Shown piece by piece: positions 1 to 11,805 of a stretch of DNA of 64,000 nucleotides; the first letter of the stretch is position 1, and every line of letters starts with the position of its first letter. Below the pieces are notes generated by a model, which made no database searches, was not told the origin of the DNA, and saw only the letters and a program-made list of their open reading frames with translations. Source of the stretch: Ligustrum vulgare (lineage: Eukaryota; Streptophyta; Magnoliopsida; Lamiales; Oleaceae). Both the position numbers and the translations under genes were made by a program. The DNA lies in contig OY743179.1 in assembly GCA_963555705.1 (NCBI GenBank), forward strand, positions 21,646,692 to 21,710,691, read 5' to 3'.

Positions 1-216
1 TTCTACATTGATAGATACTCAACGGCTGAGTAATACATTATGTGAACATCCGGACCCGTTAGTGGATGAAAAATCTTGTGTTCTTTTTCTTTATGTTTTT
101 GCAAGTTTTTATGTTTGGGTGATTTATTGTGTTATCTAGTTTTGTGATTAGATCTAGGACCAACAATAATTATTTATAATACAATATTATTTTTGGGGCT
201 TGGGAAAGACAATTAA
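1..216. other. Unassigned AT-rich left edge
   Basis: I see no gene or recognisable element here. The stretch is AT-rich and ends at the TAA target site of the first MITE. Confidence 0.5.
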
Positions 217-370
217 GAGTCCATTTGGTACATGATATTTTGGAGGAAATTTGATTTTTTGGGAGAATGTTTAGTTGAAAAGTGTGAAAGTGATAGGTCC
301 TATTAAAATGTATTGTTCAAAATGAGTTTTGGAGGAAAGTTGTACAAAAACTCCGGAACTAAACATGGGC
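217..370. mobile_element. Small Tourist-like MITE
   Basis: A 154-bp non-coding element flanked by TAA at 214-216 and 371-373. Its ends are an imperfect inverted pair: GAGTCCATTTGGTAC on the left, and GCCCATGTTTAGTTCC as the reverse complement of the right end. The 3-bp TAA duplication is the PIF/Harbinger signature. The inverted repeat is degenerate, so the element is old or the boundaries are slightly off. Confidence 0.5.
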
Positions 371-639
371 TAAAATTAAAATTTACTTAGCCTGTGTTTG
401 TTTTTATAACTTTTTGGAAAAAATAAGGCCCCGTTCTCTTTGTTGTTTTGGGCTCGTTTTGAGTTTTGAGTTTTTGGAAATATCGAAAACGCGTTCACTT
501 TACCCATTTCCAAAAATTCGTTTTCCAAAACAAAAAAAAAATTTACAAACAAAACTCAAAACGAGTTTATCACGTTTTGGACGTTTTGGGTTAAAATCTC
601 CAAAATACGCGAAACGCGCGTTTTGGATAAATGACCCAC

Positions 640-2506
640 TGTTTGTTCACGTTCAGAGTCTTCAGACTATCAAAACAGGAAAGCTGCAAACCTTCCTTCT
701 CTATCTCTGTTGGATCCTTTCCTTCTACCTTCTACACCTCCACAGTATCGGTTGCCGACGACACTGGTTCCCACCACCGACGACGACGCTATTGAAGACC
801 CACAACCTCACCGTCGACGACTTCATCACCGGACTTAGGTTATCTCTATTTCTCTCACTTTTGTTGTATGTACATTTGTATTTTTCTTCCTTGTTCCTTG
901 TAGATCTACTAATTTCTTGTGAATTTTTTTGGATTTTTAGCATGTTTGGATCTCGAAATATAAATATATATATATAAACATACACGACCACTGCTATATA
1001 TGGGCTATACATATATATAGCTTCAAAGCTTTCCTTTTAGTGGATTTTTGGTTTTCTTGTTGTGAGGAACCCCAATTTCAGTAATCACAGGTAAATGAAA
1101 AGTTTTCATGTTGTCATTAGTTGATTGTTTTTATTGTAGATGCCTTTAATTGTTGATTTCAGCAATGGGGTTTAATTTTAAATTTAGAGCTGGTTTTATC
1201 ACTATTCTTCATTACATTGCAGTCAAGGTAATGAAAAATATGTCACTTATGGGTCCCCTTGTCTCATCCTCCTCCATCCTGCTCTAGGCCCTCTCTTGGA
1301 AATCACTAAACAAAAGGTAAATTCACCATATTTTTCTCCTCTGTTTCTTCTATTGTCGAAACTTTTAAGTTGCAGAAGGAATTGTAGCATTATACAACTT
1401 CTAGGCAATGAAGCCCCCTGGGTGGTTGCTGACTGGATGTGTAATTTCTTAGAAAACAAGAAATGAATTATTTTTATTGTGAAATAAGCATGAAGATTCT
1501 TTCCTTGAAGTGATAAAGTTATACTGCAACCGATTTAGTCATTTCAAATGTCTTGCCTAAGATTTCATTTTCATAATGTTATTTCCATACAACTCGGTAC
1601 TTCATAATTGTTGTGCAACCGATTTAGTCATTTCAAATGTCGTGCCTAAGATTTCATTTTCATAATGTTATTTCCATACGACTCGGTACCTCATAATTGT
1701 TGTGGTTGCTTTTTAATTAATTCGTTGTTATTGGAATCAATAGAAGCAACAAAACTAAAATTAATTTATGTTTAATTGGTGTAAAATTGAAAATTTATTG
1801 AATGCTTGGTATCTAAATTTATGTTCTTTTTGAAGAGTGCAGCTTCATTAAAATACTTAGACTATGTATGGCTTAATTAATCTGGACAATCGAAGTGTGT
1901 TTATGTGTGCCCTCATATATATAGCAGTGGACGGCCACTGTTGAATTTTCTGTTTTACCAGGTTGTTCTTGCTCCAGTGACTCTTGGCTTAGTGTTAAAC
2001 ACTTACAACAAACCAGTTGATCTGTTATACAACTTGTGATGCCATTGTTTGCTATGTTTTGTACCAGTGTAAATCCTCCCTTAGAAAAGGAAAAGAAATC
2101 TGAAATTGTGAGTAAAACAAAGTTCAACTCTTCTCTAAGTTTAACTTAAACTCTCCATCCACAGGAGATATCCGTGTAAGCATTTAATGGTAAAGGGAGA
2201 CATTATGTAATGAGGGGAATGAATATGCTTTTAAGTATTAAAGAAGTAAAAGTGAAACTATCAATTTAAAATGGAGATGCAGCTTTTTCCTTTGTCAATG
2301 CTAAATTAGAGTTGGTGTTTTTCTTTATCATTTCACTTTCAAAAAATTTGTAAAACACTACACGAAAGCTTCAAAAAGTGATTATGCAAAGCCTATTTTG
2401 ATATTACACGTTGGATTTCTTAATTTTGATTGTTGCACCATTGTTATGCTTCTCAGTCTTCTAATATATAATACATTTTCTTCAACATGTTGGCAACTAA
2501 TAGACA
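640..2506 (+). other. Harbinger 5' leader region, no coding gene
   Basis: About 1.9 kb between the left subterminal repeats and the first transposon gene. I see no coding region. Pyrimidine-rich stretches and possible splice sites suggest a long 5' untranslated region or intron, but no transcript can be read from sequence alone. Confidence 0.45.
1525..1702. repeat. 89-bp tandem duplication inside Harbinger leader
   Basis: The block beginning TGCAACCGATTTAG at 1525 is repeated from 1614, a period of 89 bp, with only a few substitutions. It lies in the non-coding leader of the Harbinger element. The copies are near identical, so the duplication is recent relative to the element. Confidence 0.9.
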
Positions 2507-3539
2507 ATGGGGGGTCATAGAGGTAGAACAAAAGAACCAATGGCATGGTCGCATGAGAATGAGCATGCCTTCATCGGAATTCTTTATGATCGTGTGAAAT
2601 TAGGTGTACTGCAGACGTCCACTTTCACGAAAGATGAATGGGGTAGAATCAATCAAGACATGATTGAAAAAACAAAAATGGATTATGGCATCGATAGACT
2701 CAAGGGTAAGTGGAATCGCTTGCGGTCTGTTCATCGAATGTTCTCTGACCTGCTCGGACATACAGGGGTAACATGGGATCCAAATACCAATCAAGTAATT
2801 GCTGCTGAGGAAGTCTGGCAACATTTTTACACGGTAAACTTTTTTTAATTACAACTTTAAATGTTAGCAATCTACTCTTTCATTAGTTTTTACATGATGT
2901 TGAAATTTTAAAATATTTGTGCTCATGCAGATTAACAAGGATACGTACAAGCTTTTCAGGAAGGAAGGATGTAAGAATTATGAGACTCTTGGGGAAATTT
3001 TTAGTGGGACCACAGCTACTGGAGGTTTAGGAAATGCTTCCACTCAACTTCCTCCAACATCGGATGAGGAAAGAGAATTGGAGGATGCTTTCTTGATTGG
3101 AGGAGTCCATGTTCATATGCTGAATGATGATGGCATAGATGACAGTGCAAAGACTCGTCGACGTGAAGAGATTGGAACAAGTGGTGGTGGACGACGACGG
3201 AAGGAACCAAAGACTAGTAAGTCCGATAGGCTTGAAGCATGCATGGCCCAGTTTTCTTCTACTATGAGTATGAGGAGTGAAGAAAATGAACTGCGGAAGT
3301 TATATTTGCAAGAGAAGCTGGCAAAGTTACAAGGAAAATCGGGGATTCCATCTGACAGTGAAGCATCTAGTCTTGATCTTTATTCTACCGCAGCTTGTCT
3401 TGACATCCTCAATGGTATGGACGGTGTTTCCAATGAGATGTATGCTAAAGCTATAACCAAATTTAAGGATCCAGATTTCAGAATGTCGTTTGTGAAGATG
3501 CCGGAATGTAGGAGGGGACCAGTATTGGAACTTGTCTGA
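2507..3539 (+). CDS. Harbinger ORF1: Myb/SANT-like DNA-binding protein
   Basis: Accessory protein of PIF/Harbinger transposons. In this superfamily the Myb-like protein works with the transposase in nuclear import and in binding the terminal repeats. I read two exons, 2507-2833 and 2931-3539, joined at ACG|GTAAAC and CATGCAG|ATTAAC, giving 311 residues. The N-terminal ~110 residues form a Myb/SANT-like domain: conserved tryptophans in AWSHENEHAFIG and EWGRI, then the helix DRLKGKWNRLR and WDPNTNQVIA, the arrangement of plant Myb/SANT-like domain proteins. The middle is acidic then basic (SGGGRRRKEPKTSK, a possible nuclear localisation signal). A helical, charged segment follows around EENELRKLYLQEKLAKLQ. 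No internal stop is seen. The start is the first ATG of the domain-bearing frame. The ATG is inferred, not proven. Confidence 0.88.
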
Positions 3540-3811
3540 GTTCAATGTTTGGGAGTGGAGAGTACTATTTGGAATGTTGTTATTCACTAATATTTATGTG
3601 TTGTTGGATTGTACTGTTGGATTGTTATTTGTCTTCAAAATGCGTACTCATGTTGGATTAGCAATGTTTTTCTCTTTATGTAGTATTGGATGTTATCGTT
3701 TAATTTGATATGTGAAAAGTGTATTATGTTTGATTCCATGTTAGTTTGACTATTTCTTTTCCTCATTATATGACTGTCTCACTATCAATGAAATCATATG
3801 TGCCATACAGG

Positions 3812-5107
3812 ATGTCTTTGAATGATGATTCAGCGTCAAGTGAGGATGATGAAATATTCACAGACGACTTCGACATCGTTATGCAGCAGTTGATGATGTT
3901 GAACATACTTGTTTCCAGTGAGAATACTTTACTCGAGCGGAGACCATGTCGGACTTCCATGCTTACTGGTGAAATGTACATTATGGAAATAGTGAATGGC
4001 CATCCAGATATTTGTCATCAGATTTTTCGCATGCAGAAACATGTGTTCTTAAATTTTTGTGATGCTTTGAAGCATAGGGGGTTGTTGCGGGATGGTAAAA
4101 AGGTTACCATCGAGGAGGGGGTTGCCATGTTCCTTATGATTGTGGGGCATACAACACGGTTTAGTGTCATAGGGGATAGATCCCAACATTCTAATAATAC
4201 AATCCATAAATGGTTTAAGCGTGTATTACGCGCTGTTTGTGCATTTGGAACAGAGATAATACGCCCGATAAGCCGAAATAGTGTGCATGAGAGGATTTTA
4301 CAAAAATATCCATACTTCAAAGATTGCATAGGCGCAATAGATGGAACACATGTAGCAGCGTATGCACCAGCTTCGAGGCAGACATCATTTCGTGGGAGGA
4401 AAATCAATGTCACACAGAATGTGATGCTGACTTGTGATTTTGATATGAAGTTCACTTTTGTTTATGCTGGATGGGAGGGTACTGCCAATGATTCGAGGGT
4501 TTTCATTGATGCGGTGACACGACCTTCAAACAACTTTCCAATGCCTCGAGGAGGTGTGATATAATATTTTTGCCACTTTCATAATTGTTTTATCCTTTGT
4601 CAAAAACTATTTAATCATTTCATTTTTTTTGTGATAGATCAATTTTACCTAGTGGACTCCGGCTACCCTAATATGCCTGATTTTCTTGCTCCATATCGAG
4701 GACGTAGATATCATCTCCGTGATTATGTAGGCCGTGGAAGGCCGCGTGGAAAGGAAGAGCTCTTCAACTATAGACACTCCTCATGTCATAATATTATTGA
4801 ACGTTGCATTGGAGTTCTAAAAGCCAGGTTTCCGATCTTGAAGTATATTACCAATTACCCACTCACAAGGCAAAGACAAATTCCAACTGCATGCTGCGCG
4901 GTACATAATTTCATTCGCCAAGAGGATGCACTTGATAGATTGTTCACTGAGTATTTAGTAGAGAACATGATATTCCCAGAAGTCCCAGGGTCCAGTGAAG
5001 ATCAAGATGCTATACAATTTGATGCGAGTCAAACAAGTCAAATGGCACAAGTCAGAGATGAGATAGCTACGCAAATGTGGAATGAGTATTCAAGGAGAAG
5101 CGTTTAA
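3812..5107 (+). CDS. Harbinger transposase (DDE, HARBI1-like)
   Basis: Catalyses excision and integration of the element with TAA duplications. I read exons 3812-4553 and 4638-5107 (donor GGAG|GTGTGA, acceptor TGATAG|ATCAAT), which join in frame to give 403 residues. The DDE triad is visible: first Asp in GAIDGTHVAAYAP, second in GTANDSRVF, and the Glu in NIIERCIGVLKARF of exon 2. The helix-turn-helix-like N-terminal part includes VFLNFCDALKHRGLL. Other family landmarks are FRGRKINVTQNVM, YLVDSGYPN and AVHNFIRQED. The start at 3812 follows a CATACAG acceptor-like site, so an upstream non-coding exon is possible; an in-frame ATG at 3770 would add 14 residues. The same-strand order after ORF1 is usual. 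All catalytic residues are present, so activity is plausible. Confidence 0.92.
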
Positions 5108-5701
5108 TTGCATTAAAACAATTTGTTTCTTGAATTAACTTTTTTGTATAAAAGATGAATTGTGCGTATTTTTCCCCTTCACAAAGGCTTGCTGTTTTTA
5201 CAATTGAACTACTGTGCAATATATGAATTAATATATATTAATTACTTTAGATTTCAATTTTTACATGTTGCTAGAATAACCAAATGTTTGTTGAATAGAG
5301 ATTTGACCGATTTATTGACATTAAACTTAATGTAATTCAACAAGTCAACCATTTTTTACATATAAAATATCAACAAAAAAAAATTCAAAAAATTACAAAA
5401 TACACGCATTTTTCAGTTTTCTATTTTTGAAAATAATTTTCAAAAAGTACAAAGAGAACATGTTTTCGGCAATCCCAAAACAAACAACCAAAATCCAAAA
5501 TTCAAAACAAAATCCAAAACTCAAAATCTAAAATCGAAACACAAAGAGAACGGCCCCTAAGAGTTTTGGAAAATCGTGTGGTTAAAAAGTGGTTTGAAAA
5601 GTAAAAAATTGTGAACTTGACTTTTTTGGATGGTTGAGATTGATTACTGTAGAAAAAATTGTATTTTTTGTGTGAAATTTATAGAATCACACAAGGGCTT
5701 A

Positions 5702-7500
5702 TTTAAAGAGAAAAAACTTAAATATAATCAAACATCTTTAAAAAAAAATGCGCTGCATTATCAATACCTTGCATTTCTAGGAAATAATGACAAAATTTGT
5801 GGTTAAGAATAAGTTCTAAGCTGCAAAACATGGGAATAAATTAGAGCAGTCATATCCTATCGTCAACATATCGATTTCAGTAGGGGCATCCACCCAGAAT
5901 AATCGGCTCCAAGGGGCAGGTCCGGGGTGGAAGCATTGCCCAACTACCGCTCTCTGGACCCGCCAATCTATTAAAAAAAACAAAAATATAAAAAAAATAT
6001 ATAATAGGTGCAATAACAGGGTAGGAGTGTGGCATCGCCCCCATACCCGATCCATTGACATCCCTAAACATAATGTTCCATGAGACAAGGGTCCCCGGAC
6101 CAAGAAGTACTCAACAAACCTCCATTGCCTTGTATTTTCCCTGATATTTATTTGTAGGAAAACAAATATTTAAAGAAACAGTTAATTCTTCATGCAATAA
6201 TTTATAGTTTTTCTCAAAAAGATTTAATAGAAGCAAAAGATTGACAAGAACCTCAAGCCTGCTTGGAGTTGGGACTATTATAGAGAAACTGATAGAAGAA
6301 ACCCTGAGAGATTGAAGTCATCTCAAGGAATTCGATGATTTGAACTCGTAAATGGAAGAATTTTAAAATGACAATGATGGGTGTTACTATATATAAGAAC
6401 GTCTAAGAGAACCTCTTACTTTGCCAATGATGATGTCTGTCAACATGTTTCTTGGTCTCCTTTCGTGTCATTGCAATTCTTAGAATCCAAGTTAAGGGAT
6501 CTTTTTCTTGAGCATTCTGTTCAATGCTTGTAATTAGCCACCAATTGTTCAATATTAAAATTGTCACTTTTTTTCAATTCTAATCACTTTTGTCAAATTT
6601 TTAAATATTTCTCAGTGCCTTTTTTTTTGAATATTTATCGCTTTACTGAATAGATTCAAAATCCAAATTTATATAATTATAAACAAAATATAATCACAAA
6701 AATGTATAAGAAAATTGACATTCACTTACGTCATTCTGGATATTAATTGGTGTTAAGTTAATATGTGTCACTTTTTTAATTGGTGTTTAATAAAAGTGAC
6801 AAAATTTTATTAAAAAGTGACATTGCTTCACCATTTTTTTTTTTTTTTTTTGAATTTGTCCTTTTTTTGTCGCTTTTTTGAGTTTCTATCACCTTTAATT
6901 TATATAATATTTTGTTCATAAATAGAAGTGAAATATAATCACATAATTCTAAGATTTTAATTTGTATTTGATGAAAAAAAAAAGTAGCATAAAAAGTGAT
7001 ATACACAAACAATACAATGTCACTTTTTTAAATACGTATTAAAAAGGTGATTTGATTTTATGCATTATTAATATTTTTTACTTTCAAAACACTTTCCTTA
7101 TTATTTTTTAAAATGGGCCTGATCTTTAGGATATTTTTGTAAGTACCCTGAGAATTGTAGGCAATTAATGATTAACACTCTTTTTAGGAGACTTTCAATT
7201 TCGAGTTATAGCACGTTTTATTATAAATATTAAAGTTAAAAAGGGATGGTACGTAGAGTCTGTCCTTGTATTAGCACGTCAATTTTATTTCTTTTTTCTT
7301 TTTTCCTTTAAAATATGGTCAAATTTACTCTAAAATGTGATAGGAGTGTTGTTGATAGTGAAAGTTGAGAATGCACACACAATTATTTATAGTATTTAAT
7401 TTAAACTAAAAATACCATATCACTTAAGGCTGAATATTTCAAGTCGATAGTATTTCATACCTAAAACATGTCTATTTCCTACAATTAAGAAAATAGTTCA
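5702..7500. other. Intergenic DNA with decayed repeats
   Basis: No gene is supported. The part at about 5815-6080 is GC-richer and reads, on the minus strand, like the end of a hAT-type MITE (TAGGGATGTCAATGG followed by GGGTATGGGG), similar to the copy at 39835, but its partner end was not found. From about 6555 to 7060 the motif GTCACTTTT and its complement AAAAGTGAC recur in both orientations, suggesting a degraded foldback-type repeat. Confidence 0.4.
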
Positions 7501-7779
7501 CTAGAAACTTGTCCACACTAATTAATTAGTAGTGTGGTTCCATAATTAAAATAAAATTAAGTTTTCTGTCACATTTCGACAGTGAACTTCTTAATGTCAA
7601 CCCATCATTACAAGTAAATTTTTATTATTATGCTATCACTTTCTCTTCAACATGTCAACCCATAAATATTATAGTCGACCAGATAGTCAGCATCTTATTT
7701 TTTATAGAATACTTTATGATTATATTATTATTATTATTATTATCACAAAATGGAGTCACTTCATTTGGCTGGCTTCTAG

Positions 7780-9299
7780 CTAGTTCGTTCCTCTGTGGGC
7801 TGGTCCATGATTGTGATCATCAATTACTTCTGGAATTTCCACCTGCATGTGATCTCTTGAATTCCGGCCTCTGTTAGTTGATATATCATTCTGATGCAGC
7901 TTATTTTCTGGTAGAATATTTTCCTTTCTTTTGTTCTTGTACATGCAATATAAAATAATCTGCGCTATTCCGAATAAAAATCCAAGAACATTTGGAGCCT
8001 GTGTTTATAAGTAACACGAAAAAGAAACAAAGATTATTAGGGTTTTAATTAGGAAAAGAAATTAATGAGAATATAATTAAAATATATGAATTTGAAGATT
8101 TTAATAATGCACTCACAGCTATGTACATATCCTTGATGAAAAGACCATAGAAGAACCATACTATAGCACATAGTGTGAGAAATATTGAGAGAGTAATTGG
8201 CATGAATTCAACACTCTTTGTCTTTATCACTTTCCTCTGCATTAAAACAAAAAGTAAATAAAAATTAGCCTCCACTAGATAATATTGTTTGGTTTATAAA
8301 CTGATTTATTTATAATTTTGAGGTAAAAAGTAGTAGTAGTAAAAAATTAGAGAAAGAATATAAACCATTTTTTAATGGTTACCGAATACATGCATTAAAT
8401 TTTGGCTAAATATTTTGTAAAATTTAGAAATTTTAAATCAAATTAATTACCATAATGCTAAGAGGAGCAGCAAAAACACAGAGAGAAAAGGTCGAACAAA
8501 TCCATCCAACAATTGTCACTCTCTTGTGTCCTTCTGATAGAAAATATGTGAATCCAATTATTACTCCCATTGCTCCTATATTGAATAGGAGGAGAAGCTT
8601 TATGGTAGATATCTGCCAAAAACCTTGGAGTTAGTTTGAATGGAACGGGACGGGACGATTCGGCTCTCGAATATGACATAGTTTGTGATTCTATGAAGTG
8701 AAAGAGCAAAAATATGATCAATTAATGTTCATTTTAATGAATAGAATAAAGAGCAGAAATATGATCAACCTTTGATTTGTAGGTTGCATATACCATGAAG
8801 ATGGTAAGAAAAGCTACTTCCATGAAACATCCAAAGCTGTTTATGGTTATAAGCAAGAACACATTCTTCTTCAGATAAGCATAATACAAATATAACATCG
8901 CACTAAATAAGGCAACTGAATAAGGAATTGACTGAAATCCTTCTGATGATTTTCTCTTATAAATCTCGTAAAATGTAGGCCTGAAATCCAAAAAAAAAAA
9001 AAAAAAAAAAAAACCGTCAACTGTAGGCTGGAAATCGTCCATTGATGGGTTTTTGTAGTTGCGTTTTTTGGTAGTGTTAAAATTAAAAAGAAATTATGAG
9101 AAATCAAGCTCTTACACTGGTGCCATGTACACCAAGAACGACACGACGTTTCCTGCAAAAAATAATAATAAAAATTAATTAACAGAAGATTAGCTGAAAC
9201 AGATACAGATCTAATATGGAAGAATTTATTTTGTATATATATATATATACCAAGAATGCCGAAAGTGAAAGCCATGTGAGCAGCTGTTATGAGTGCCAT
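7780..9299 (-). CDS. SWEET sugar transporter, copy A
   Basis: Membrane facilitator that moves sucrose or hexoses down their gradient; clade III SWEETs usually sit in the plasma membrane. Six exons: 9299-9251, 9152-9116, 8980-8770, 8612-8451, 8236-8117 and 7998-7780, all with GT-AG junctions, giving 265 residues, close to the usual 230-300. Two MtN3/saliva triple-helix bundles joined by a linker helix give seven membrane segments. Landmarks are [20 protein letters not shown] near residue 13, [60 protein letters not shown] and [10 protein letters not shown]. The hydrophilic C-terminal tail (about 55 residues after YKNKRK) faces the cytosol. VEFMP and APVPTF fit clade III (SWEET9-15 type); I cannot name the member. 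Intron 4 has gained a small repeat. No disabling change is seen. Confidence 0.95.
8286..8368. mobile_element. Small intronic insertion related to 12566-12692
   Basis: Within intron 4 of SWEET-A a block starting GGTTTATAAACTGATTTATT and running through GAGGTAAAAAGTAGT closely matches the block at 12566-12692, and its ends are roughly inverted (GGTTTATAAA against TATAAACC). The corresponding SWEET-B intron lacks it. It is best read as a short MITE that arrived after the duplication. Confidence 0.5.
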
Positions 9300-9392
9300 T
9301 CTTGAAGTGAAGTTCTTGGCAATTCTAGACTATAATCTGCTTATTATAATTATAACTATGAGAAGTGATTATTCATTTTTGCGACCAGAAGA

Positions 9393-9399
9393 TTATATA
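9393..9399 (-). promoter_or_regulatory. TATA box of SWEET-A
   Basis: TATATAA on the minus strand, about 95 bp before the ATG, inside CCTATATAATCT. The same string is at the matching place before SWEET-B. Flanking promoter sequence is also similar between the two copies. Confidence 0.7.
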
Positions 9400-9493
9400 G
9401 GCACAAAAAGTACTGAATTCTGAATATTAGCATTAATGGAGTTTGACATTTTGCTTTGAGCTGCCTAAATTAATCTAGTTGCATGAGAATTTT

Positions 9494-10052
9494 TTAGTGT
9501 GAATTTGTTGTTCAACCTCATAAAAGAGGGTTATGATGACCCTCTTTTTATGAGGGTAAAATATATATATTAAGCCCCTGTTTGGTAGAAATTAAAATCT
9601 AGATTTTAATCTAAGTCAAAGTCAACAATCAATCTCAATCACAGATTTCGTGGGACCTACAACTTTTCAACCACACATCTTATCAACTTTTATCAAAATC
9701 TACTAAAAATCTAATTTTAATCTCCACCAAACAGGGGCTAAAATTCGTAATAACTGAAAAATTTTATGTCTATATTATTCTAAACACCGAGAGCTTCAAT
9801 GTGAGGATAGTCTTGTTATATAACTTTTGTTATTTTATTTTTAGTAATAAATTGCTTCATTATCTGTAAAATAAGTAACTTTTGAAATAATAAAAATAAT
9901 ATATCATGATTATACTCATATAGAAGTTCTCAATGAATAGAATAATATGGACAATTTTTTTTTACATTTATCAATTTTATAAACGTATATTTTATCCTTG
10001 CAAAGAGAGGGTCACATAAACCTCTTTTGTGAGGGTGAACAAATTCACACTC
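9494..10052. mobile_element. MULE-like non-autonomous element in SWEET-A upstream region
   Basis: Long inverted ends: TTAGTGTGAATTTGTT on the left against GAGTGTGAATTTGTT as the complement of the right, continuing for about 45 bp through the CCTC..AAAGAGG blocks. It is bounded by GAGAATTTT (9485-9493) and GAAAATTTT (10053-10061), a 9-bp target duplication with one mismatch, as Mutator-like elements make. The unoccupied site survives upstream of SWEET-B at 43997-44005 as a single GAGAATTTT. The interior has no gene and carries a second MITE. Confidence 0.75.
9574..9738. mobile_element. Tourist-like MITE nested in the MULE-like element
   Basis: A 165-bp element with TAA at 9571-9573 and 9739-9741. 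Its terminal inverted repeat, GCCCCTGTTTGGT, is perfect. The size, target site and lack of coding fit a Tourist-like MITE of the PIF/Harbinger superfamily. Confidence 0.85.
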
Positions 10053-10276
10053 GAAAATTTTGAGGTTAAGCTAGATACGATGTCACGTCAAATTTCTCTG
10101 TGTTTGTATAGGGTTTGGCGTGAGGCTTGGTTTTTTATGTTTGACCTAAAATTACATATGCTTTAATGTGTGTTTGGTATTATTTTAAAAGAATTTTTTT
10201 TTTTTTTTTTAAATGAATAGTAACGTTTTTCTTTGTCATTTAGAGATGAAAATTGATTCAAATAGTCTATAAATTA

Positions 10277-10894
10277 TAGTCCCCTGTACAATGGTCCTTA
10301 ACCTTCAAATTTTGGTGAAAATTTCACCTGCCTACCACTTAGCTGTCACAAATGGTCCCTTTGGACGGTTTTCATCAAAGCCTAAATTAATCATTATATC
10401 TTCGCATGCATATCATATGGTCGAAATAAAAAGGGTAGATACGACCAAACTCTTTAATTATTCTCATTTAACATAAAAGAAAACTAAACTAAAATAAAAT
10501 AATAAAAATAATTAGAAACATCAAAATTGTTTCATCTTCTCCTCCAAAACCTCAACCTGACCCCTACCTCACACTGGTCAAAACTATGTTGCCATTGTGC
10601 CCAAAAAATTGGTGAGCTAGTGTCGGGTCCGGAGGAATTATTGGAGGAGAAGATGAAACAATTTGATTTGATTTTTGTCCAATTATTTTTATTCTTTTCT
10701 CTATAATTTTTTTTTATCTCTTTCGTTTTAGGTTAAACGAAAAGATAAAGAAATAAATAAATAATGTTTAGTCTTTTTTACCCTCCTTATTTTTTGTCAT
10801 TAAAATATGAAATCGAAGAGTTAACACTAAGCTTGGATGGAAACCGACAGATTAAAGCAATTTGAAGGTTAAGGACCAAATGCAAAGGGACCTA
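10277..10894. mobile_element. Inverted-repeat element upstream of SWEET-A
   Basis: A 17-bp perfect inverted pair, GGTCCTTAACCTTCAAA at 10293-10309 and its complement at 10861-10877, lies inside longer imperfect ends. A second perfect 23-bp inverted pair sits inside (10525-10547 and 10641-10663), so the DNA could fold as a hairpin within a hairpin. No coding region is credible. SWEET-B lacks the element. No clear target duplication was found, so its class is unknown. Confidence 0.55.
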
Positions 10895-11109
10895 TTGGTT
10901 AGTTTTTCCCTTTCATCGGCTAGCCTTTTGCCTTATATGACTTTATTAATGAATATTGTAAGGGTGTATTGGTCATTTTGGACTGTATTTTGAACTTACT
11001 CGTACCTCCAAACAAATATGACAAAAAAATAACATAAACCATATGTAATAAGTTTTAACTACTATCACACCCATACGATGCGCAGGATTTTTATTCATGA
11101 TAATGATTT

Positions 11110-11768
11110 AGAATTCTTGAAAATATGTTGATTATACAATCAGATTATCAAATAAAAAATATAGTACAAATAATATTTTATTACAATATATTATCGAATT
11201 CAAAAATTTTAAAAAGACAACACTAATCAAAATAGAAAAAAAATACCCATGTATCTTAAAATTTGGTGCTTAATTAAATTTTTGTATTAAATTTGTTTTA
11301 ATTTTGTATTCATCACCAATTTTCTTTTTAATGTATTTTAATTTATGATTAAGTTTAATTTTTAATATGTTGATTACATATATTTTATAAATACTTCAAC
11401 ACACACACACAAACACACACATATACATATTAAAGAAATGATATTACAGGGTGCGCAAAGTATTTTTTATTTTTTTTTTTGAAATTCATGAAAATATGTT
11501 GAGTATACAATCATATCAAATAAGAAATATAGTACAAATAATATTTTATTACAATATATTATCGAATTCGAAATTTTAAAAAATACAACACTAATCAAAA
11601 TAAGAAAAAAATATCCACGCATCTTAAAATTTGGCGCTTAATTAATTTTTTTTATATTAAATTTGTTTTAATTTTATTTGTATACATCACCAATTTTTTT
11701 AATGTATTTTAATTTTTTATTAAATTTAATTTTTAATGTATTGATTAAATATATTTTATAAAAACTTC

Positions 11769-11805
<37 letters not shown>

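Larger units (their letters stand above)
427..5557 (+). mobile_element. Complete PIF/Harbinger DNA transposon
   Basis: A 5,131-bp element bounded by TAA duplications (424-426 and 5558-5560). Its termini are GGCCCCGTTCTCTTTG on the left and, reverse complemented, GGGGCCGTTCTCTTTG on the right. They differ only within the run of G and C at the tip. Subterminal DNA is rich in CAAAAC/GTTTTG motifs on both sides, as if for transposase binding. It carries the two genes expected of an autonomous member: a Myb/SANT-like protein (2507-3539) and a DDE transposase (3812-5107), both open across plausible introns. A non-autonomous relative with matching ends lies at 13898-15126. Confidence 0.93.
390..5698. 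mobile_element. Older MITE split by the Harbinger insertion
   Basis: The sequences on either side of the Harbinger element (390-426 and 5561-5698) together make about 175 bp, the size of the neighbouring Tourist-like MITEs. The outer ends are GCCTGTGTTTG and, reverse complemented, GCCCTTGTGTG, with TTA at 387-389 and 5699-5701. The most economical reading is that the larger element jumped into a MITE of a related superfamily. The inverted repeat is short, so this is tentative. Confidence 0.35.
7500..10985. repeat. Duplicated segment, copy A (contains SWEET-A)
   Basis: This segment pairs with 42300-45355. Similarity covers the 3' flank (from ACTTGTCCACAC), all six exons, introns in part, the promoter, and patches up to 1.7 kb upstream, where GGCTAGCCTTTTGC and GGTCATTT stretches still align. 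The two copies are in the same orientation. Copy A has gained a MULE-like element, a Tourist-like MITE, an inverted-repeat element and an intronic insertion, all absent from copy B. Confidence 0.8.

Noticed and set aside
414..977. Long open frame over the left end of the Harbinger element
   Set aside because: It crosses the element boundary and the terminal repeat, lacks an ATG at its start and has no family features.
5815..6080. Full hAT MITE related to 39835-40273
   Set aside because: One end looks right on the minus strand, but the other end and an 8-bp duplication are missing.
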